33,422 nt of DNA. Source: JARRJS01 sp037388885. Lineage in GTDB: Bacteria; Gemmatimonadota; Gemmatimonadetes; Longimicrobiales; RSA9. This document shows positions 29,991-33,422 of this stretch, in pieces (the first letter of the stretch is position 1; each line of letters starts with the position of its first letter). A program made the translations under genes and the position numbers. Under the pieces are notes generated by a model that ran no database searches, had not been told where the DNA came from, and worked only from the letters and a program-made list of their open reading frames with translations. The stretch covers positions 1 through 33,422 of the forward strand of contig JARRJS010000075.1 in assembly GCA_037388885.1 (NCBI GenBank), read 5' to 3'.

Positions 29991-31451
29991 CTACAGCCTG
30001 CCCTGAAGCGGACGCAAGCCACACGCCAGACGGACTCGTGGGGTCGGGAATCGTTGGTGTGATCCGGGTGCCGACGCGCCCCGTCGGGCGTGCGCAAGGC
30101 CCGGATGCAGGGAGGCTCCGCCCCGCGAGCGCGGGGCGGAGGTGACCGGGATCGGCCACAGGTTCATGTGGTCGTCCGCGGCCCACCGGGAGCTGAGCAC
30201 CGACGAGCCCAGACCCAGCCGGACGACCTCGAACCACCGGTCCCCCTCGAACGCCAGCTCCAGCCGGCGCTCGAAATGGATGGCGTCCAGCACATCCTGC
30301 TGGTTGTTGTTCAGGTCCGTGGCCAGGTCCAACGCCGTCAGGCCCGCGCGCGTGTGCACCATGTTCAGGTACGTCACCGCCGTGGTCAGGTCGTTCTGCT
30401 CGGCCGCGGCTTCCGCCACGATGAGCAGCACCTCGGCATAACGCATCACGTCGTAGTCTTCGGTGCCCGCGGTGGTGGGGAACTTCACCACCTGGATGCC
30501 GTCGTTGCGGGTGCCGTTGAACGTCGCGGCCCAGCGGAGATCGGTCAGCGAGTCGTACGCCGTGTAGATGTCCGTGGTCGCGCCCGTCTCGAACCGGCCG
30601 GCATACTGGTAGTAGTAGCCGTAGTTGTTGTAGTCGACGGCCGTGAACGTGATCTTGAAGATGTCTTCGGGCGTGCTTCCGTCGGCCCACAGCGAGCCGT
30701 AGTCCGTGACCAGGTCGTAGTCGCCGCTGTTCACCACGCGCATGGCGGCGGTTTCCGCCTGCGACCACTTCTGCTGGTACAGGAGCACCTTCGACAGCAG
30801 CGCATCCACGAACCCGGGCGTGGTCAGCGACCGGGCCGAGTTGTCGATGCCGCCCGACGCCATGAGCGTGGCCGCCTGGCCCAGGTCCGCCTCGATCTGG
30901 GCATACACGTCCGAGACGGTGGCCCGCGACACCTGCGACGCCTCGTCCAGCGACGCCGGCGGCGTCAGCACCAGCGGCACGCCGCCATAGGCGCGCACCA
31001 GGGAGAAGTAGTGGAGTGCGCGCAGGGCGTAGGCCTGGCCCAGGAGCCAGTCCTTGTCAGACTGGTCGATGTTGTCCAGGCCCGGGACCTTCTCCAACAG
31101 CTCGTTGACCCGGTTGATCCCGTCGTACGCGTCCTGCCAGATGTGGGTGACCTCGTAGTTGTCGGCGGTCACCGTCAGCAGGTCCGCCTGCCCGTAGCTG
31201 CCGTACGTGCCGGTGTGCTCGGCGTTGTCCGACATGACCTCGGGCCAGATGATGTAGTCGCCCCCGTAGTAGTCCCCGCTCTGCAGGATGCTGTACCCGC
31301 CCATGAGCGCGGCGGTGGCGGACTTCATGTCCTTGATGGCGACGTCGGACGCGGTCTGGTCTTCCGGCAGCACGTCCAGCGCCGACCTGTCGCACGCCCC
31401 CATGGCTGCAAGGAGCAGCAGCGCGGGCGCCATTCTGAACAGTGTCTTCAT
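29991..31451 (-). CDS. SusD/RagB-family outer-membrane lipoprotein with altered C-terminus
   Basis: The protein has 486 residues. A lipoprotein signal MKTLFRMAPALLLLAAMGAC is followed by SusD segments: LPEDQTASDV, DAYDGINRVNELLEKV, GQAYALRALHYFSLVRAYGGVPLVL, and near the end HFERRLELAFEGDRWFEVVRLG. SusD proteins normally end about 15 residues after NLWPIP with an NPxLxQNPGY-like tail. Here that tail is replaced by VTSAPRSRGGASLHPG and about 40 more Arg/Pro-rich residues up to a TGA-type stop at 29991. The changed part begins at the 12-bp hairpin at 30116-30141, so the true stop seems lost. GGAGG 8 nt before the ATG at 31451 sets the start; it follows susC after 17 nt. Confidence 0.9.
   Translation of the reverse strand: MKTLFRMAPALLLLAAMGACDRSALDVLPEDQTASDVAIKDMKSATAALMGGYSILQSGDYYGGDYIIWPEVMSDNAEHTGTYGSYGQADLLTVTADNYEVTHIWQDAYDGINRVNELLEKVPGLDNIDQSDKDWLLGQAYALRALHYFSLVRAYGGVPLVLTPPASLDEASQVSRATVSDVYAQIEADLGQAATLMASGGIDNSARSLTTPGFVDALLSKVLLYQQKWSQAETAAMRVVNSGDYDLVTDYGSLWADGSTPEDIFKITFTAVDYNNYGYYYQYAGRFETGATTDIYTAYDSLTDLRWAATFNGTRNDGIQVVKFPTTAGTEDYDVMRYAEVLLIVAEAAAEQNDLTTAVTYLNMVHTRAGLTALDLATDLNNNQQDVLDAIHFERRLELAFEGDRWFEVVRLGLGSSVLSSRWAADDHMNLWPIPVTSAPRSRGGASLHPGLAHARRGASAPGSHQRFPTPRVRLACGLRPLQGRL
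30116..30141. terminator. Perfect 12-bp GC hairpin inside the 3' end of susD
   Basis: CTCCGCCCCGCG and CGCGGGGCGGAG form a perfect inverted repeat with only two bases between the arms. It looks like the stem of an intrinsic terminator, though no T-run follows on either strand. It lies exactly where the SusD reading frame departs from the family, which suggests that it originally sat just beyond the stop codon. Confidence 0.4.
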
Positions 31452-31468
31452 GGTCATGTCCTCCGCGC

Positions 31469-33421
31469 TCACCAGTTCCCCTGGAACCCGAACGAGAACG
31501 TGCGGGCCAGCGGATAGGAGTAGAATTCGGTGCCCAGCGTCGACGCCGCGGCACCCGACCCGGCCCAGTTGTCCTCCGGGGAATAGCCGGAGTACTTCGT
31601 CCAGGTGTAGATGTTCTTGCCCGTCACGAAGAAGCGGCCGTTGTGCATCCGGAGCAGCCGGTTCAGCACGTCCGGCAGCCTGAAGCCCAGGGTCGCCTCG
31701 TTCAGGCGGATGTAGGACGCGTCCTCGACGAAGCGGCTGGACGGCTCCCAGGCACCCGTGCTGCCGTACCAGCTGGGGCTGGGGGCGGTGCCGTCCATGT
31801 TGGTCGGCGTCCAGTAGTTCTCCACGTGGACCTTGAACTTGTTGTCCAGGAAGTAGCCGCCGTCGTCGGAGTACTCCCGCATGGCGTTGTAGATCTTGGC
31901 GCCGTGGCTGAAGTCGAAGAACACCATCAGGTCCAGGGGGCCGAACGAGACCGTGTTCCGCAGGCCGCCGTAGTAATCCGGATGCGGATTACCCACGATC
32001 ATGCGGTCGTCGGAGCCCGGGAAGGTGGTCCACACGATGTCGCCGTTGGCGTCGTACTGGATGTTGCCGTCGGCGTCCAGGTCGATGTACTTGGCCACGC
32101 CGGTGGCCCGGTCCACGCCGATGTACTTCGGCAGGTAGAACACGCCGAGGGGCTGCCCCACCTCGACCCAGTTGGCGAAGCCGGAGGGGAACGGCTCGTC
32201 GTTGTAGAGCGCGATCACCTTGTTGGCGTTGTGGGCGATGTTGAACTCGGTCGTCCACTCGAAGTTGTGCGCCGGCAAGCGCAGGTTGACCGTGTTCAAG
32301 CTGAGCTCCCAGCCGCTGTTCCGGATGCGGCCCACGTTGGCCAGCACCGACGTGAAGCCGCTGGTCGCGGTGACCGGCCGGTTCAGCAGCAGGTCCTTCG
32401 TGTCCTTGCGATAGAATTCCAGGACGAAGCCCAGGCGGTCCCCGAAGAGGGTCATGTCCACGCCCAGGTTCTTCTCGGTCGTGGTCTCCCACTTCAGGTC
32501 GGGGTTCCCCAGGTTGCCCGGGGCCGTGCCCGGTACCGGGCCGTAGTTCGCCGTCTGGTAGAGGCCCAGGTAGCGGAAATTGCCGATGCCCTCGTTGCCC
32601 GTCTCGCCCCAGCTGGCCCGCAGCTTCAGGTCGCTGATGAAGTCGAGGTCCTGCATGAACGGCTCTTCGCTCAGCACCCATGCGGCGGAGGCCGCGCGGA
32701 AGATGCCGAACTTGTTGTTCTCGCCGAAGCGCGACGAGCCGTCCGCCCGGACGCTGGCGTTGACGATGTACTTGTTGTTGTACGTGTAGTTGGCCCGGCC
32801 GAAGTAGGAGATCATGTTGTGGGACCAACCAGTGCCGTCGTAGCCGGCGACATCCGCCGCGTTTCTGGGCCAATGCAGGTCGGGGCTGGTGAAGCCCTCC
32901 GCCCGCACGAAGCTCTCCTCCCGGCGGTCTTTCGCCAGGGACGCGCCGGCCGTTACGCTGACCTCGTGTGCGCCGAAGTATCTCCTCCCGTTCAGGTAGC
33001 CTTCCGTGACGAACCTTCTGCCGGACGAGTTGGCGATCCGCGACACGCCGCCCACGCCCGCGCCGTACGTCAGCGGGGTCAGGGGCGAGTTGAAGCGGAA
33101 CTCACGCAGCCCCAGGATGTCGAAGCCGGCCCGGCCGGTGGCCGTCAACCAGTCCGTGAAGGCGTAGTCCGCCGTGATGTTGCCGAAGGTGCGGTTGGTG
33201 AGCGCGTTGGTGAAGTCCTCCTTGCCCACCGCCACCGGGTTGGCGTACGACGCGGCGTCGCTGTATGTGCCGTCGGGGTTGTAGACGGGCACCCACGGCT
33301 CGTTGGCGATGCCGTTCGTGACCGGGCTGTCGATGGAGTTGTCCGACTCGATCCGGTCGTTGCTCTCCCGGACCAGCGCCAGTGAGGTGCTGATGCTGAG
33401 CTTGTCCGACGCCTGGATGTC
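31469..33421 (-). CDS. SusC/RagA-family TonB-dependent receptor, C-terminal part (5' end outside window)
   Basis: About 650 C-terminal residues are visible; the frame is open to the window edge. They show SusC outer-membrane barrel segments: YFGRANYTYNNKYIVNASVR, DGSSRFGENNKFG (a strong SusC hallmark), SWGETGNEGIGNFRYLG, ETTTEKNLGVDM, and the barrel end ARTFSFGFQGNW, a terminal beta-strand with aromatic last residue for BAM recognition. With SusD it should form a TonB-driven importer of a glycan or peptide. No neighbouring glycoside hydrolase or peptidase gives away the substrate. The N-terminal plug domain lies outside the window. Confidence 0.95.
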   Translation of the reverse strand, partial: DIQASDKLSISTSLALVRESNDRIESDNSIDSPVTNGIANEPWVPVYNPDGTYSDAASYANPVAVGKEDFTNALTNRTFGNITADYAFTDWLTATGRAGFDILGLREFRFNSPLTPLTYGAGVGGVSRIANSSGRRFVTEGYLNGRRYFGAHEVSVTAGASLAKDRREESFVRAEGFTSPDLHWPRNAADVAGYDGTGWSHNMISYFGRANYTYNNKYIVNASVRADGSSRFGENNKFGIFRAASAAWVLSEEPFMQDLDFISDLKLRASWGETGNEGIGNFRYLGLYQTANYGPVPGTAPGNLGNPDLKWETTTEKNLGVDMTLFGDRLGFVLEFYRKDTKDLLLNRPVTATSGFTSVLANVGRIRNSGWELSLNTVNLRLPAHNFEWTTEFNIAHNANKVIALYNDEPFPSGFANWVEVGQPLGVFYLPKYIGVDRATGVAKYIDLDADGNIQYDANGDIVWTTFPGSDDRMIVGNPHPDYYGGLRNTVSFGPLDLMVFFDFSHGAKIYNAMREYSDDGGYFLDNKFKVHVENYWTPTNMDGTAPSPSWYGSTGAWEPSSRFVEDASYIRLNEATLGFRLPDVLNRLLRMHNGRFFVTGKNIYTWTKYSGYSPEDNWAGSGAAASTLGTEFYSYPLARTFSFGFQGNW

Positions 33422-33422
33422 C

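Noticed and set aside
29803..30768. Extension of the squalene-hopene cyclase frame back through susD to about 1000 residues
   Set aside because: AGGAGGAGG precedes the ATG at 29802 and the extra part is antiphase susD sequence, so it is not a fusion.
31442..33385. A 647-codon open frame on the plus strand opposite susC
   Set aside because: It mirrors the true SusC frame. Its translation is a low-complexity Val/Arg/Glu/His-rich product with no recognisable fold, a common artefact of high-GC coding DNA.
1..33422. tRNA, rRNA, insertion sequences, CRISPR or prophage genes
   Set aside because: I saw no tRNA-like cloverleaf, rRNA core sequence, transposase, integrase or terminal inverted repeat. 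The window looks like ordinary chromosome.

Overview
The window is GC-rich and gene-dense, and almost entirely coding on the minus strand. SusC/SusD outer-membrane proteins, the TIGR03545/TIGR03546 pair, an actinobacterial-type glycogen synthase, hopanoid genes and a Tat-exported [NiFe] hydrogenase point to a diderm, high-GC bacterium. A member of Gemmatimonadota or a related FCB-group lineage is my best guess. This is inferred from gene content only.

Layout. 1-1080 (+): the tail of an amidohydrolase, then a membrane protein and XRE-type repressor pair behind a palindrome-containing promoter. 1161-4417 (-): a lipoprotein serine protease, and the TIGR03545/TIGR03546 pair with a perfect TATAAT box upstream. 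4554-15050 (-): an 11-gene hydrogenase operon in the order small subunit, large subunit, cytochrome b, protease, hypA, hypB, hypF, hypC, hypD, hypE, His-rich nickel permease. Most junctions overlap or abut. 15259-16491 (+): a glycogen synthase transcribed divergently from the hydrogenase. 16552-18258 (-): a DUF4097 repeat protein and a DUF4389 membrane protein. 18513-29802 (-): a 10-gene isoprenoid/hopanoid operon in the order squalene-hopene cyclase, hpnH, hpnA, hpnG, type-2 IPP isomerase, HMG-CoA reductase, mevalonate kinase, mevalonate (di)phosphate decarboxylase, isopentenyl phosphate kinase, squalene synthase. 29991-33422 (-): susD and the 3' part of susC.

The most interesting system is the isoprenoid/hopanoid operon. 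It joins a mevalonate route to hopanoid assembly and side-chain building in one chain of 4-nt ATGA/GTGA overlaps. The presence of isopentenyl phosphate kinase, with no phosphomevalonate kinase in the cluster, suggests the alternative (archaeal/Chloroflexi-like) mevalonate pathway via isopentenyl phosphate. A single squalene synthase replaces HpnC/D/E.

A second theme is a set of reading frames that stay open yet lack a segment normal for the family. HypA lacks its zinc ribbon. The hydrogenase small subunit lacks about 48 residues between the first cluster-binding Cys pair and the rest of the flavodoxin-like domain. The decarboxylase is short before its GHMP motif. SusD has lost its usual C-terminus at a strong hairpin. 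These are either lineage-specific contractions or assembly errors; raw reads would settle which. All family-length comparisons are from memory, without alignments.
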